Positions 42,815 to 54,186 of a stretch of DNA of 64,000 nucleotides are shown here, piece after piece. The stretch lies in the NCBI RefSeq assembly GCF_000002875.2, contig NC_009411.2, positions 434,001 to 498,000 of the forward strand. Reading direction: 5' to 3'. The notes beneath the pieces are model-generated. The model saw only the letters and a program-made list of their open reading frames with translations, was not told the origin of the DNA and did not search any database. The DNA comes from Leishmania infantum JPCM5 (taxonomy: Eukaryota > Euglenozoa > Kinetoplastea > Trypanosomatida > Trypanosomatidae). The translations under genes were made by a program, and so were the position numbers. Each line of letters opens with the position of its first letter. Position 1 is the first letter of the stretch.

Positions 42815-45250
42815 CTAAATGCCGGGCAAGTCGATTTCATCGTCTGAGTCGCTGTTCTTCGCCTTCTTCGGCCTCTTGGCGCCATTCTGATTTGCTTTGC
42901 CGTCAACGATGTCGTCGTCGGAGAGGCCGACGGAAAAGTCTTTGTCGGCCGCAGCACCACCACCTGCGCGGCGGCCTGCCACTGCCGCGTCGGGTGCGGC
43001 CGTGCCGCTTGTGCGTCTGCGATGGTGGCCGTTGATGTTGTTCCCGCCCTCAACGGAGGATTCTACGTCGTCGTCGCCGCTCTCGCCGCCGACGCTGCTG
43101 CTGCTGCTGTGGATCTGCTGCCGCTCCACCTTTTTCGTTGCCTTGAACCACTCGTTGGCCTCCTCGTTGAGGCCAGCGTCCTTGCAGAGCTGCACCAAGT
43201 AATTGAGACACTCGATGTTATCGGGATACTTGCGGTGCACCTGCTCGTAGAGCCGCTTCGCCTGCACGTAGTCGCCGCGGCGGCGGTGGCACGAGGCCAC
43301 CATCAGCTGCCACTTCACCTCCTGCGGTTGGATGTGCGAAGCGCGCTCGAAGAACTGCACCGCCTTATCGTAGACTTCGTTCTTCACGAAGTACGCGCCG
43401 AGCCAGGAGATGACGTCCATGTTTACCTGGTAGTAACGGTAGGCCTCCAGATAGTAGTGAAACGCCTGCACATCGTCGCCGTCGCGGGCGTAGAGGGAGC
43501 CGATGCGGGCCAGCGCGTTCGGGTCCGTCGGAACGCGGCCAATGAGGCGGTTAAACCACTCCAGCGCTGCCGGGTCGCCGACAAGGTCGCTGAGGTCGGC
43601 AATCTGATACAGCACCTCGCTACTGTCCACGAGCGCCTGCACGCGCTTGAACATGCGCACCGCCTCCTCGTACAGCCCTAGCTTCTTGGCGGCCAAGCCA
43701 AGGTTATAGATGGCCTCCACGTTGTCGGCCTCCACCGCCAGCGCTTTATTGTACAGCTCCTTCGCCTTGTCGTAGTCCTTCTTGACAAAGGAGAAGTTGC
43801 CTTTGTTTACCAGTGCCTTGGCGTTGTACTGATTCGCGATGAGACTGAGGTCGCTGTACTGCTCCCCGTTCTCGTAGTCGCCCTCAAGGAAGTAGAGGTA
43901 CGCCAGGTTCGTGGCTGCCCGTGCTCGCAGGCTCCTGTCCTTCTTCTCAAACTCCTTCAGGCCGTTGATCGCCTCCTGATAGCGCTTGTGCTTGAGGTAG
44001 TTCAGGTTTTTGCACATCTCCAGCTCGCTCGCCACGTGCGAGGTCGGGTCGCGCATCTCGTAGGTGCGCAGCTGAGAGATGATGTAGTCGTAGCCGACGC
44101 ACCAGTCCTTGTGCAGCACTGGAGCAATCAAGCGGGCTGCCGTGATGATGTACTTGAGGTATCTGGCGCGGCGCTCCTTGCGCATGCGGCTCAGGCTGTC
44201 GTCTACCAAGACGTCTTTCCGCTTCTCCTCCTCCTCAAAGTCCTCCTCGCCGTCGAGGCCTGCGAGGCGGCAATTCATGAGGCGCGTGAAGGTCCGTTTC
44301 ATCTTCTCCGTCTCGCCCAGCGCGTAGTAGCACAAAATGAGGTTAAACGTGGCGTTGGCATCGCCGTTGCCCTCCACCACGGTCTCGTAGCTGTTCGCGG
44401 CGTCCCTGTACTGGCCCAGCTTCACAAACGCGTTGGCGATATTGCGGCAGAGGTGATAGCGGAGCTCCTTTCCGGCGGTCGGTGTCTCGTCGAGCACCTT
44501 GCGGTACATCTTGATGGCTAGGAGGTAGTTCTGCTGCGCAAGATAAATGTTGCCCATGTTCACCCGCAGGCGGCCGGCTTGTGGAAACTGCACGTTGCGA
44601 ATGATGAGGTTGTACGTGTTGAGGGCCTCAGTGTACAGCTGGTGGTTTTGGTACTGAACCGCCAAGTTGAAGTGCACTGCGTAGGTAAGGTCGACGTTGA
44701 TCTGCTCGGCGAGCCCGTACTGCTCGCGCTTTTTACAGAGTAACCGCTCCAGCTTTCCGGCGTCCTTGGCCTTCTCGAGTGCCGCGCCGTAGTCCTTCTG
44801 CAGAGCCAGCATGGCGCTCTCCTCAATCAGCTTGTTCACCTGCTTCTCCATCTCAGCCAGCTCCTCCTCCTGACTGTTCTCGCTCCGCTTCTTCAGCGGC
44901 GGGGCCGGGCCCATCGCCATGTTCGCCATGCGCGCCTGGCCGGTGGGGTCAAAGAGGACGGCAGCGGCGCCGTTGCTTGCGCTGTTGAAGCCGACAGCGC
45001 GGTTAGACGTCATGGGACGCGCGGCGCCGGGGATACCACAGCCCCTTGTATTCATGCGGCTGCCCGGCACACCCCAGGCAGAGCCCATGCCCGCGCGCCC
45101 CCATTGCGAAGGAGGGGCCTGCATGAGGGGGTTGCCGCCCATAGCCTCTTGCGCAGGGGCCTCGAAGGGGTTCGTGCTCGTCGTCCATGGGTTCGACCCA
45201 ATATCCGGCGTCTGGAACGCCGCGTAGATATCCTCGTCGTTGCCGTTCAT
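42815..45250 (-). CDS. IFT88: Intraflagellar transport protein IFT88
   Basis: The start at 45250 gives 811 residues, close to the 820-odd of animal IFT88; the ORF's first ATG (45703) is upstream of the predicted acceptor. IFT88 is a core subunit of the IFT-B complex, needed to build the flagellum. Seen: an N-terminal disordered region with the family's RPMTSNRAVGFNS motif and FDPTGQAR; the coiled segment EMEKQVNKLIEESAML and ALEKAKDAGKLERLL; then LTYAVHFNLAVQYQNHQLY opening an array of about ten TPRs, including ALNTYNLIIRNVQF, VNMGNIYLAQQNYLLAIKMY, and a second block after a charged linker (about residues 310-345) with ALVNKGNFSFVKKDYDKAKE. The C-terminal 90 residues are low-complexity and acidic, ending DSDDEIDLPGI. 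Motif order matches the vertebrate protein throughout. Confidence 0.95.
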   Translation of the reverse strand: MNGNDEDIYAAFQTPDIGSNPWTTSTNPFEAPAQEAMGGNPLMQAPPSQWGRAGMGSAWGVPGSRMNTRGCGIPGAARPMTSNRAVGFNSASNGAAAVLFDPTGQARMANMAMGPAPPLKKRSENSQEEELAEMEKQVNKLIEESAMLALQKDYGAALEKAKDAGKLERLLCKKREQYGLAEQINVDLTYAVHFNLAVQYQNHQLYTEALNTYNLIIRNVQFPQAGRLRVNMGNIYLAQQNYLLAIKMYRKVLDETPTAGKELRYHLCRNIANAFVKLGQYRDAANSYETVVEGNGDANATFNLILCYYALGETEKMKRTFTRLMNCRLAGLDGEEDFEEEEKRKDVLVDDSLSRMRKERRARYLKYIITAARLIAPVLHKDWCVGYDYIISQLRTYEMRDPTSHVASELEMCKNLNYLKHKRYQEAINGLKEFEKKDRSLRARAATNLAYLYFLEGDYENGEQYSDLSLIANQYNAKALVNKGNFSFVKKDYDKAKELYNKALAVEADNVEAIYNLGLAAKKLGLYEEAVRMFKRVQALVDSSEVLYQIADLSDLVGDPAALEWFNRLIGRVPTDPNALARIGSLYARDGDDVQAFHYYLEAYRYYQVNMDVISWLGAYFVKNEVYDKAVQFFERASHIQPQEVKWQLMVASCHRRRGDYVQAKRLYEQVHRKYPDNIECLNYLVQLCKDAGLNEEANEWFKATKKVERQQIHSSSSSVGGESGDDDVESSVEGGNNINGHHRRRTSGTAAPDAAVAGRRAGGGAAADKDFSVGLSDDDIVDGKANQNGAKRPKKAKNSDSDDEIDLPGI

Positions 45251-48204
45251 GATGCTCAAAGCCCTCGCTTCTGTTACAGGGGCAGAAGGGCGCCAGAGAG
45301 GGGGGAAACTCCAGCAACAACAGCAGCCGCGCAGCGGTGGCTCCACACCAACACGCGCGGTGGTGGCTGCTCCGAAAACCGAAGCTGCGCAGTGTTCCAA
45401 AGGGGCGGGAGGGAAAAAAAAGGGGGAGAGGCCCCACGCAAGACGGGTAGAGGCGATCGCTGTGATCCTTCTACGGCAATGAAGATAGAGAGGTGCCACT
45501 AAGATGGCTTTGAAAAAAAAAAGTAGAGAGCAACTCAAGGCACAAGGGAACAGGAGACACCCCGGGTGCTTCCGCGATCTGGGAGCAGGACAATGGAAAG
45601 CGCTGCGTTGCCAAGAGACGCCAGAGCGGAGATGTGATATGAACACAAGGGGCCAGCTAACAGTGGGATCGGGGTAAAGATGGGGGTTGTGGCAGAGAGA
45701 CAACTCTATAAGACGTCCTTTCTAGAAGGTCTCTTGGTTATCGGCCAAAACAAAAAAGCGAATGCAGCGTCGTTGGCAGCGCACCCCCCCCGCCGGAGAA
45801 GGAGTGGTCAGAGGAAGCGAGGAAAGAGCCAGAGCAGAGATGGCAGAGAGAGGGAGAGGGGTAGGAACAGAGCATACGCTTGGAGCCTTCACGATGAAAT
45901 GGTGCACATCAAGAAGACGAAAGCCCAAGTCCCTCTTGAAACATGACGAGAAAGGAACTGGGCGTCGGAATCATCGGAAGAGGCACGGGGTGCCTACCTG
46001 GGCAGCGCCAAGATCGGTTGCTAGCAACGAAAAAAAAAAGAGAGCGGCTGTAGAGGGGTGGCTCAAGTAGATTACCGAAAGAGGCTTTGCGGTGTTGCTC
46101 GAGTCGAGCCTCCACACTTTTCTGTTTGTTCTTGCTTGAACAGACGTTGCCTGCTCAGCAGTGCCTTGCATTCATCAATCCGATATTTATAAAAGAAAAC
46201 TGAATGTCTCACTGCCCACACGTACTCGCAGGCGACATCGGCAAAATCCGCGCCGCCACGGACACGAACGTGTGTCTTCCATCTCGCTCGCCTGCCATGC
46301 CCGCAATCGCTTGCTCGGCATCAGCTGAACAGAAACAACGGAAGAAAAATGGCCCCTGCCGAGTGGCAGAGTCCCTGAGAAAGACTGAAAAAGCAAGTCC
46401 ACACGGGAAACAAAGCATGCGATGCCACACATACTACCGGTACCCACACCCAGCGCAGAGGCGCACAAACACCGGAGCCTCACTTCGACGAGGCACGCCC
46501 CACATACTTACAATAGCCCTCCACATGCACAGATGTGGCGCCTCCCCTCCTCACGGCCTCGCTAGCATCTTGGGTGTGAAACAACCGCGGCTTTCGCCAC
46601 AACAAGCGGCTTTCATGCAAGCACACGAGAAGCGGCGCGCTTGCTCTCCTCAATGCACTGCAACCAAACCCTCTTCCGCCTTCCCTTCCTCCCCCTCCAC
46701 CCGCCAACCGCGAGAGAGGGCTTTCCCGGAGCAGGGGGCGAGGAAGATGGCGAGGTCGGCAGGGCTAGTCGTGCGAAGGTGAGCAGACGCCTGTAGCGGT
46801 AGCCGGCGCGCAAGGGCAGGGAAGACACCGAGAGATGAAGGAAAGACAAAAGACACAGCTGAGCAAGAGGGGGGAGGGCTGCAGAGTGAAAGAGATGCCG
46901 CGCAGCAGAGACTCAGACGTACCCCCTTCTAAATGACCTTGCAGGGTGGTGAGGGGAGGGTGCCAACAGAAAAAAGGAAAAACGGGATGAGGAGCAGTTC
47001 AACACCTCTGATGGAACACATCCTCGAACCGACAAGAGCAGCAAAGAGAGATCACCATGAATACACAGAGAGAGAGGGTGACGGTCGCACGTCACCGTGA
47101 ACATCTGAAATATACACGAAGGCGGGAGGGCCGAAACCCGCGATCGCCATGGGCATTGAGAAAGGAGAGAAAAACTCCAGCGCAGCAAAGGGAGTGAAGC
47201 ATACATAAGCACAAAAAAAAATTGCGCGAGAGCGTAGGAAGACACCTGCACCACACGGCACGCAGAGCTTCTTTTCCTTGTTCGTTTCAGCGCAGCATCA
47301 AGCCGAGTCAGCGAAGATGCACATACGGCCGCCCCTCATCTGCCTCCGTTGCACCACAGCCATGTCAAGAAGCCACACCAAGCAATGCCGCTCGGCGTCG
47401 TCCAGCCCACGGCAACTCCACTGCCTACAGCGCAGGCTAGGCCCAGACCAATGCTCAGCACTACCGCAACGCAGCTAAAGCAGAAAAACAGGAAGTGGGT
47501 GTGTATGTTTGTTCAATCATCGGCACAGCTCGCACTGAGCTGGTGCAAACGTGGTCACGGCCATAACGCCTCTTCGGCGCAGCGCCAGCCCAGACCTGTC
47601 CGCCCGCACCGAGAGTCCGCAACCGCACTCGAGGGCAGGCTGCAGGCTGCTTGGCCTGCCCCACACAGGGTGAGTTGCCAGGCGCTGATGGCAGGGGTGA
47701 GAGGTGGCCGGCAAAATGGCAAGGAGGAGAGCCAAAACGATTTTGATGCGGTACAAAAAAAAAAAACATAAAAAGACGCGAACGCCGCATACACACACAC
47801 CAAAACACGGAGGGGGGAAAGGCGGTCGCAGAGAGAGAGAAAAGACGAGGAGGGACAGGGGGGCTGCACAGGCACGTGTCTCTGTGTGCCGATCTATACA
47901 CGTAGCTGTGCCCGTGCTTAGGATGGAAGGCGAGGAGGAGAGGCCTCAAGAGACGGAAGCACACAAACAGCAGCACACACAACCACACGTCCGAGACGCG
48001 CCCTACACATGGGCAGGGATATCCAAACAGGAAAGGTGTGAGCGGCACATTTCGAGCGTTTTCGTTTTTGAGCGCGTCTTCGTCGTGCGCACGAGCTCAT
48101 CTCCGTTTTCTTTGTCTGTGTGTCTGTTGCTCCGCCTTCTCTCAGCCTGTGACGCCTCACGCACTCTCACGATGTGTTGCTCGCGCAGTCATGGTGCGCG
48201 TGCA
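45251..48204. other. Long intergenic region
   Basis: Nearly 3 kb between IFT88 and the next gene. It contains A-runs (46029, 47755), G/A-rich stretches and a CA-rich patch at 47790. I looked for SIDER-like similarity to the two copies elsewhere and saw none. No gene is supported. Confidence 0.5.
45385..45430 (-). promoter_or_regulatory. Predicted trans-splice acceptor of IFT88
   Basis: A long C/T tract (about 45401-45430) is followed by AG at 45385-45386, about 135 nt before the ATG at 45250. Confidence 0.5.
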
Positions 48205-49956
48205 TTAAGACGGAGAAAATGGCTTGAAGGATGGCGGCGGCGGCAGTCCGATCGCACTCGGTCGCACTGCCGCAGCGCTCGTGGTCTGGAAGGTGCCCAT
48301 CGAGGGAGCAGAGGGGTGCTCATCGTAGCCGTTCGCCTCCGCCTTGAGCGGTTGAGGCTGCACGGGTGCGGCGGGAGCAGGCGCAAACGCCTGGGCGGTC
48401 GCTGCTGTAGTTACGGGTGCGGGATAGGCGTAAGGGTTGCTTGTCGGTGGCGGAGGCTGTAGCCCATGTGCAGCCGCTTTCAGGACAAAGGACGTCTGTG
48501 AAGGGGTTGGGATGCCGACGCTCGCAACGGCTGTAGTTGAATCCTGAACGTTATTGCTGACGCTGCCACCGCCGTACGGGTATGCGTCTGGAGCAGCGCT
48601 TGCGCATGGCGCAGGTGCAGGTGCGCTCGCGTGCGCAAAGGACAGAGAAGACACACCTGCGCCGCTGTTGCCCGAGGCAGAGCGGTTGTGCTCCGGCGAC
48701 TGCGACTGAAGAAGCGGTGACGCGTATTGCTGCGACACTGCAGGAGCTGGCGGAGATACGGGCATGCCGTTGTGCGCCGGAGACGAGTAGACGTGCGGCT
48801 GCGAGAGTAGGTGTGACGGCGTCGGTGAGGCCAGGATAGGCGGTGGTGGAGAGGAGACCGTCATCGCTGTCTTTGGCGGCTCCGACACGGCCATGTGCGG
48901 CAGCGGTTGCAATGACAATGCGTGCGTGTCAGACGTCGGTGAAGCGGAGGCGGCGGGATACGCACCTCCGGCGACGGGGTAGGTCGACATTGATATGGAA
49001 GGCATCGCTGGCAAGTATGCCTGCGCAGGCGGCGGCGGAGGTGCCACCTGCGAGTGGGCCAATAGTGGCTGCCTGTACGTTGTAGCCTGGATGGTCGCCG
49101 AAGCAGTTGTGCTGGAGATCAGCGGGGTAGGCGGGTAGTAGGTGCCAGGTTGCGTGCTTATCGCTGCCGACGGAGGAGACAACCCGGGAGAGGTTGATTG
49201 GGCATGTTGCGGGGGGGTGCCGCCGTAGACGCCGTAGGGCTGCGCCTGCTGCGGCGGTGCCGCTGAGGTTGCTCCCGCGTTACCGAAGTAGTCCGGGATC
49301 GCGTAGTGTGGGCTTTGGCTGCCGTGACCACCCCCGGCTGCCCCGAGAAGTGGTGGCGGCCCTCCAGCAATGGCGGTCGGCGGCGGCGGCCCCACCTTTT
49401 TCTGCCCCAGCCGCTCCCGCTCCGCCTCCTCGAGTTTTTCGTAGTACTCCTGCTGCACACTCTCCGGGGCATCTCGCGACACAGTCCAGCGGCCAAGCTG
49501 CGCGTCGTAGTAGTACCAGTTTCGAGTCACTGGAAGGCCGTTTTCGTCTAGCTCGGGGTTGTCACCCGCCGCGGTGTTGCCGCCGAAGTCGCCTTGCGCC
49601 CCCGCTGGCCCAAAGCCGAATGGGTCTTTGCTCCCTCGACGGCGCATGTTGGTGTTCCAGTACTGCGTCGCCTTGTCGCTTGCCTGCCTCCACACCAGGC
49701 CCAGCTTTGACTCCCATCCGCTGGCCAGGCCGGAAAACGTGCCGGCGCCGCCGCCAATCCCACGACCGCTCCGGCTAGGTTCAGGGTCGCCGTTCACGGT
49801 CGCGACAGGGTCTGTGCTGTAGCTGCGGTTCTGCGTCGTGGAGAAGCCGGCCAGCTCACCGCTGCCAAGGGTGCCACTTCCATCGTCGCCGGAGCTACGA
49901 CCGCCAATGTCGAGGCCGAGCTTCGATTGAAGCCAACACACCGCACGAATGGACAT
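48205..49956 (-). CDS. Proline-rich protein with Sec16 C-terminal-like motif
   Basis: The start at 49956 gives 583 residues; the ATG at 50049 precedes a pyrimidine tract. The only ordered-looking part is the N-terminal third: LQSKLGLDIGG (about 9-19) and, near residue 155, NWYYYDAQLGRWTVSRDAPE followed by an acidic/basic helix (about 170-190). In plant and animal Sec16 the C-terminal region has the same arrangement, KLG… then a YYDExLKRW motif, then Pro-rich sequence. The remaining ~390 residues are Pro/Ala/Ser/Tyr-rich, low complexity, with no charged clusters, as in COPII scaffold tails. I infer a role at ER exit sites, without the central Sec13-binding domain that full-length Sec16 has. 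A spliceosomal or RNA-binding Pro-rich factor is an alternative. Confidence 0.6.
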   Translation of the reverse strand: MSIRAVCWLQSKLGLDIGGRSSGDDGSGTLGSGELAGFSTTQNRSYSTDPVATVNGDPEPSRSGRGIGGGAGTFSGLASGWESKLGLVWRQASDKATQYWNTNMRRRGSKDPFGFGPAGAQGDFGGNTAAGDNPELDENGLPVTRNWYYYDAQLGRWTVSRDAPESVQQEYYEKLEEAERERLGQKKVGPPPPTAIAGGPPPLLGAAGGGHGSQSPHYAIPDYFGNAGATSAAPPQQAQPYGVYGGTPPQHAQSTSPGLSPPSAAISTQPGTYYPPTPLISSTTASATIQATTYRQPLLAHSQVAPPPPPAQAYLPAMPSISMSTYPVAGGAYPAASASPTSDTHALSLQPLPHMAVSEPPKTAMTVSSPPPPILASPTPSHLLSQPHVYSSPAHNGMPVSPPAPAVSQQYASPLLQSQSPEHNRSASGNSGAGVSSLSFAHASAPAPAPCASAAPDAYPYGGGSVSNNVQDSTTAVASVGIPTPSQTSFVLKAAAHGLQPPPPTSNPYAYPAPVTTAATAQAFAPAPAAPVQPQPLKAEANGYDEHPSAPSMGTFQTTSAAAVRPSAIGLPPPPSFKPFSPS

Positions 49957-51893
49957 GCTTGTGAGCAATTTTCGTACGTGTATGGGGGGGGAGATAAAGA
50001 AACCGAAGATCTGTGCAGTCGGAGAGCACAACCGCCACGGCCGTGTCAACTGGACACGAGAAGCTGCAGATTCAGAGAGGCTTCTCTTTCACACGCACAC
50101 AGAGGGCGAAGGTCTCCGGAGGTAGCGAGGGGTAGGCGGACGTGCAAGGAGCACAAGATCGAGGATCGCACCGTAAAGGGAAAAAAGGTAAGAGATGAAG
50201 GAGGAGTGAGCACCGCACACGCCCAAGGTGAGGGGAGCGAGAGATGGGGCACGCGAGTGGAGAGTCACCTGAGGTGTGCGAAAGGGAAAGGGCGTCGAGG
50301 GAGAGGGGAGGCAAGACTCTCACAAACAAATCGAAGCAAAAAGGGCAAAAAAGTCCACACAAAAAAAAAGAAAACGCAAACGGAAAAGGAGGCGGGGGCG
50401 TACAGAAACTGTCCGGCGAAGGAAACCTTTACTTGTCAGGCGGCGTCCACACTCTGCCGTACAACCTGAATTAAAGTCTACTCGACTCCTTCTTGGGCCC
50501 AGTCGCAGGCTCACCGCGTGGTCTGAAGCAGTGCGAGACACGCGTGAAAAATATGAGCCGACGGAGTGCTCGGAGATGAACGGCAAATGATGTATATAAA
50601 TATATAAGCGCCTCAAAGAGGAATAGAAGGGGAAAGTGCACCGAACGGGTACACACGGCGCGCGCACAAAGGTGTCGCCTACCAAGTAAGCAATCGAGAG
50701 ATTTCCGGGCAGCGAGGCTGAAAATGGGCAGTGGGGCGCTCGAGAGTGAGGTGGGAGAGGGGTATTTTTGGGACAGAAGGGGTGAGCGGAGCAGGGTATG
50801 GAGTAGCTCAGTGTCTTAGTGCGTATGGCGATCGATGACGGGGGCCCTTTAGTCTGAACGAGAGAAAGAAAGAGCTGCGCCGGTACACACAACCACAGAG
50901 AAGATCAGCAGCAGCGCACCAGAGGCAGAAGACAAGCAACGTCAAGGGAATAAAACAAAAAAAAATGGCAATCAACTGTTCGTAACAAAGAGAGAACACG
51001 GAGAAAGTCCTTCGTGTTACGATATAGTTGTATGCGTGTGGCGGTGCAGTGCGTGTGTGTGTTTGGAGAGTGGGCAATGCCGTTGGTTCAACTTCTGCTG
51101 GGACGGCGGAACCGATGATACCCCCCCACACACACACACGCACACACAGGCATGTGGGTACGCGTGTGTGTTTGTTTGTGCGTATGGATGCCAAGTCGTG
51201 GGGCACGACGGCAGAACGACAAGGAATAAGCGTTAAGATAGAGGAAGGAAGAGAGAATGAAGATAGAAAGGAACCCAAGCGAGTCAGGTCGAGTGTCATG
51301 CAGCACATACATGCACGCATACGGCCGCGTCATGTGAGGCAAACCAAAGGCATTGACTTCGTCTTTTGGAGTTTCTTTCTTTGGTGTTTGTGTACGTCAT
51401 GTCGTGGAGCGAGAGAGATTGAAGAAGAGCGCCGATGGTTAGCTTCTACAGCAGCGGCGATCCCATCATCACCGGCCACTACCATTACCTACACGGCAAA
51501 GTGGAGGAGCCGCCATGCCTCTCGTTACCCCGGCTTCTTCTCACCGCCGAGGAACGAGCGCTACCGGCAGTGAACCCAACAAGTAATGTCGTGGCCACGT
51601 CGGATGCTGGATCCGTGCATTCGCTTCTGTGTTTGTGGCTTCTTTTTGTTGTGATGAGAAAGAGAATTAGTAAGAGGGAGAGCAGACGGCGGGCATACCT
51701 GCACGCAGCGAGGCAGGGAAGTGTCCGTGACGGGCTCAGTCTCGGGCACGCAAGATGCCGTACGAAGAAGGATCGTCAGGAAAAGATAGCGATGAAGGCG
51801 GGTCCACGGCCTTTGGCGCTTCTTGGAGAAGCAGCCCGAGTCCACCCCCCACTCATTTCTCTCCGCCTCCACCCCCCTTCCCAGTCTGCGGCG
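49957..51893. other. Intergenic region
   Basis: About 1.9 kb; purine-rich at 50100-50400 and GT/CA runs near 51050 and 51121-51150. No gene supported. Confidence 0.5.
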
Positions 51894-53357
51894 TTAGGGC
51901 CTCTTTTCCTCGAGCAGGTGCGCGTACTCTTCAGCAACTTGGCCACGCAGTCGGTGCAACTCATCCGCAGCCGCGCCGCGCTCGTCCTCTGCCCCAACGG
52001 CAGCATCTACACCTGAATCGAGCTGTGCCAGGCAGTGGTCCAGGAAGCAGGTCATGCTCGCGAACGACCAGTTCGTCCCGTTGTGAAGCAGCCGGTCTGC
52101 AAACCGCCGCCACACCGCCGAGTCGCGTGTGTCGCAGATGAGGGCCAAGTCTTCAATGGAGAGGTGGGACGCAAGCTGCCGTGCATCGGCCAAAAAAGCC
52201 TTCACCATGCGCTCCACGTTGAAAGTGTTGCACCAGTTGTGATTCAACGAGACTGTCAGCGCCGCCGACAGGTGCTCATTCGCCTCAGCTGGCGCAACTG
52301 GCTCGGCGGCGTCTTGGTCACGGTCGTCCTCCACAGCCGCCCCCTCACCGGCGAACAAGGGAAACACCTCGCCGGTGATGTTGTGCACTTGGTGGTAAAA
52401 GAAGGCAGGCACAAAGACGAGGTCGCCAGGATGCTGCACCACCGCCTCGAGTTCAAAGCCAGTCAGCACACGTATGTCCGGCGGCGTCGGGAACAGCGGG
52501 AAAAGGTGGTCGTGCAAGTACGCGTTGCCCGCCACTGTCGGAAAATACCAGTTCTTATCACCGCACACGTTGAAGGACCAGGAGTAAGTGCCAAACACGT
52601 CGTAGTGCAGCGGCGTCCAGCTCCCCACGGGGCCAATGTAGCAGAATCGATAATCACTCTCGCCATTACCAAACCCTATCTGTGTGCTGGCGTCTGTGTC
52701 GTGGGCTGGCGCAGTCTTGCTCAGCACCCCATTGCTGGGCACCACGTGGCGACAACAAAAGGAGTCCATCCAGTCCGCACCGAGGAACCTTGGGACGCGG
52801 TAGAGCCCGTCGCCGTGCGTGCCACTCGCCCGAGACTTGGCATACTCGCACAATCGCGATGATGCAGCTGACGACGTTGTCACCGTTTCAGTGGCCGCGG
52901 TGCTCTCCAGTGCGGCTTGCAAGTGCCAGTCCTTCAGGTAGTACACGTGCGGCGGCGACGGAGAGCAGGCGGCCGCGCTCGTCGATGCGGCCCACGAGTG
53001 CAGCACCGCTTCAAGAGGTACCGTTTTGCAGCAACCCTCCTCGTCTGCCTCCACCACCTCATCCCTCACCGTCGTCGGCGGCTCGTGGCGCCTCTCATCC
53101 CTCGCCGCTGGCGTGCTGTCACATGATGTCACTTGTGCCGTGGAGGGTACGGGATAGACCGGAGCCAAAGTCTGTGAGCCGAGACAGCGGCATAGCTCTC
53201 GTGGGCAGAGGCGGCGCTTGAGGGCTGCGAGGTCAAAGCAGATGCCACCGCTCGCGTCGCGGCACGCATTTCGAATAACGGCGGGGCGGTTCGGCCTGAG
53301 GCATGCATCGCGAAACCCCTCGTAGGTCAGTGTCGTCCCATCCAGTTCCAGCATCAC
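51894..53357 (-). CDS. JMJD4-like JmjC-domain 2-oxoglutarate hydroxylase
   Basis: 487 residues. Human JMJD4 hydroxylates a lysine in the NIKS motif of release factor eRF1; a similar role is inferred. Seen: an N-terminal PAVIRNACRD (25-34) typical of JmjC hydroxylases of the JMJD4/6 group; DYRFCYIGPVGSWTPLHYDV (235-254) containing the Fe ligands His251 and Asp253; SWSFNVCGDKNWYF (259-272); GDLVFVPAFFYHQVHN (311-326) with the distal ligand His322; and SLNHNWCNTFN (370-380), all close to JMJD4. Two inserts (about 72-115 and 150-185) and an acidic loop at 340-360 are low complexity. The catalytic triad looks complete. An ATG one codon downstream is equally possible. A candidate acceptor AG is at 53509-53510. 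Confidence 0.88.
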   Translation of the reverse strand: MMLELDGTTLTYEGFRDACLRPNRPAVIRNACRDASGGICFDLAALKRRLCPRELCRCLGSQTLAPVYPVPSTAQVTSCDSTPAARDERRHEPPTTVRDEVVEADEEGCCKTVPLEAVLHSWAASTSAAACSPSPPHVYYLKDWHLQAALESTAATETVTTSSAASSRLCEYAKSRASGTHGDGLYRVPRFLGADWMDSFCCRHVVPSNGVLSKTAPAHDTDASTQIGFGNGESDYRFCYIGPVGSWTPLHYDVFGTYSWSFNVCGDKNWYFPTVAGNAYLHDHLFPLFPTPPDIRVLTGFELEAVVQHPGDLVFVPAFFYHQVHNITGEVFPLFAGEGAAVEDDRDQDAAEPVAPAEANEHLSAALTVSLNHNWCNTFNVERMVKAFLADARQLASHLSIEDLALICDTRDSAVWRRFADRLLHNGTNWSFASMTCFLDHCLAQLDSGVDAAVGAEDERGAAADELHRLRGQVAEEYAHLLEEKRP

Positions 53358-54186
53358 CGTATGTGCGGCTCAGGAAAGACTAGGAGAACAGTCGCGGTGC
53401 GGATGGAGACAGTGCGCATAAGACGCAGTTTGTGTGAGCTGCGTCCAATGTGATAGAGCTGCGGTGGCACACGCACACGCTCATGCAGCAATAGCGTATC
53501 GAGAAGTCCTGTGTGGTTGAGTGGGGGAGAGAAAGGGAAGATGGTCAATGAACGGTTTACGTTCATCTCGGTGAAACACAAGCAGGAATAGCGAGACCGT
53601 CAAAAGAGGGAGAAGCAAAAAAGGAAAAGGCGAGCCGTGCAAGACGGCGACACGAGAAATGGCATGCCCTCTGCATTTCCCCTTCGGGGGAGAGTCTCAC
53701 GAGCAGTCCCTTCCTCGTCCTGTCGACCTGCACGCAGTGATGTCGCGAGTACGTACTGTAACACAAGGCTGGCGTAGAAGGTGCCGCACACAGGGAGGAG
53801 CGAGTCGTGGGGTGGCTTTTAGCGGACGGGGGATCGAAGAACAGAGCTGCTGTTCGCTGCCAGGCATAACTATGTACAGAAAAAGGGGGCGAGATGACGA
53901 GAAAGATGATGAACCATCGATAGTGGTGGCCAGCGCTGGGACGCGCAACCTGGAAAGAGGCGTGCTGATGGGAAAGGTCAAACAGAAAAAGGGAAGCAGG
54001 GAGGCGGCACAGCTCACACGAGTCCATGTTTATGTATATGTGTATGTGTGCGGAGGTGGGATAGGGGGAGAAGCACACACGTAGAGAAAGGCGTACGCGA
54101 CTCGGACAACGCAGACAATGAAAAGAAGGGCAACGGGCTCCACTCCTCTTCTCTGGCACCTACGTTATGGCTGCATCGCCACCGAC
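53358..54186. other. Intergenic region
   Basis: About 830 bp of UTR and spacer; nothing further recognised. Confidence 0.55.
53509..53545 (-). promoter_or_regulatory. Predicted trans-splice acceptor of the JMJD4-like gene
   Basis: A C/T tract (about 53521-53541) is followed by AG at 53509-53510, giving a 5' UTR of about 152 nt. Confidence 0.4.
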
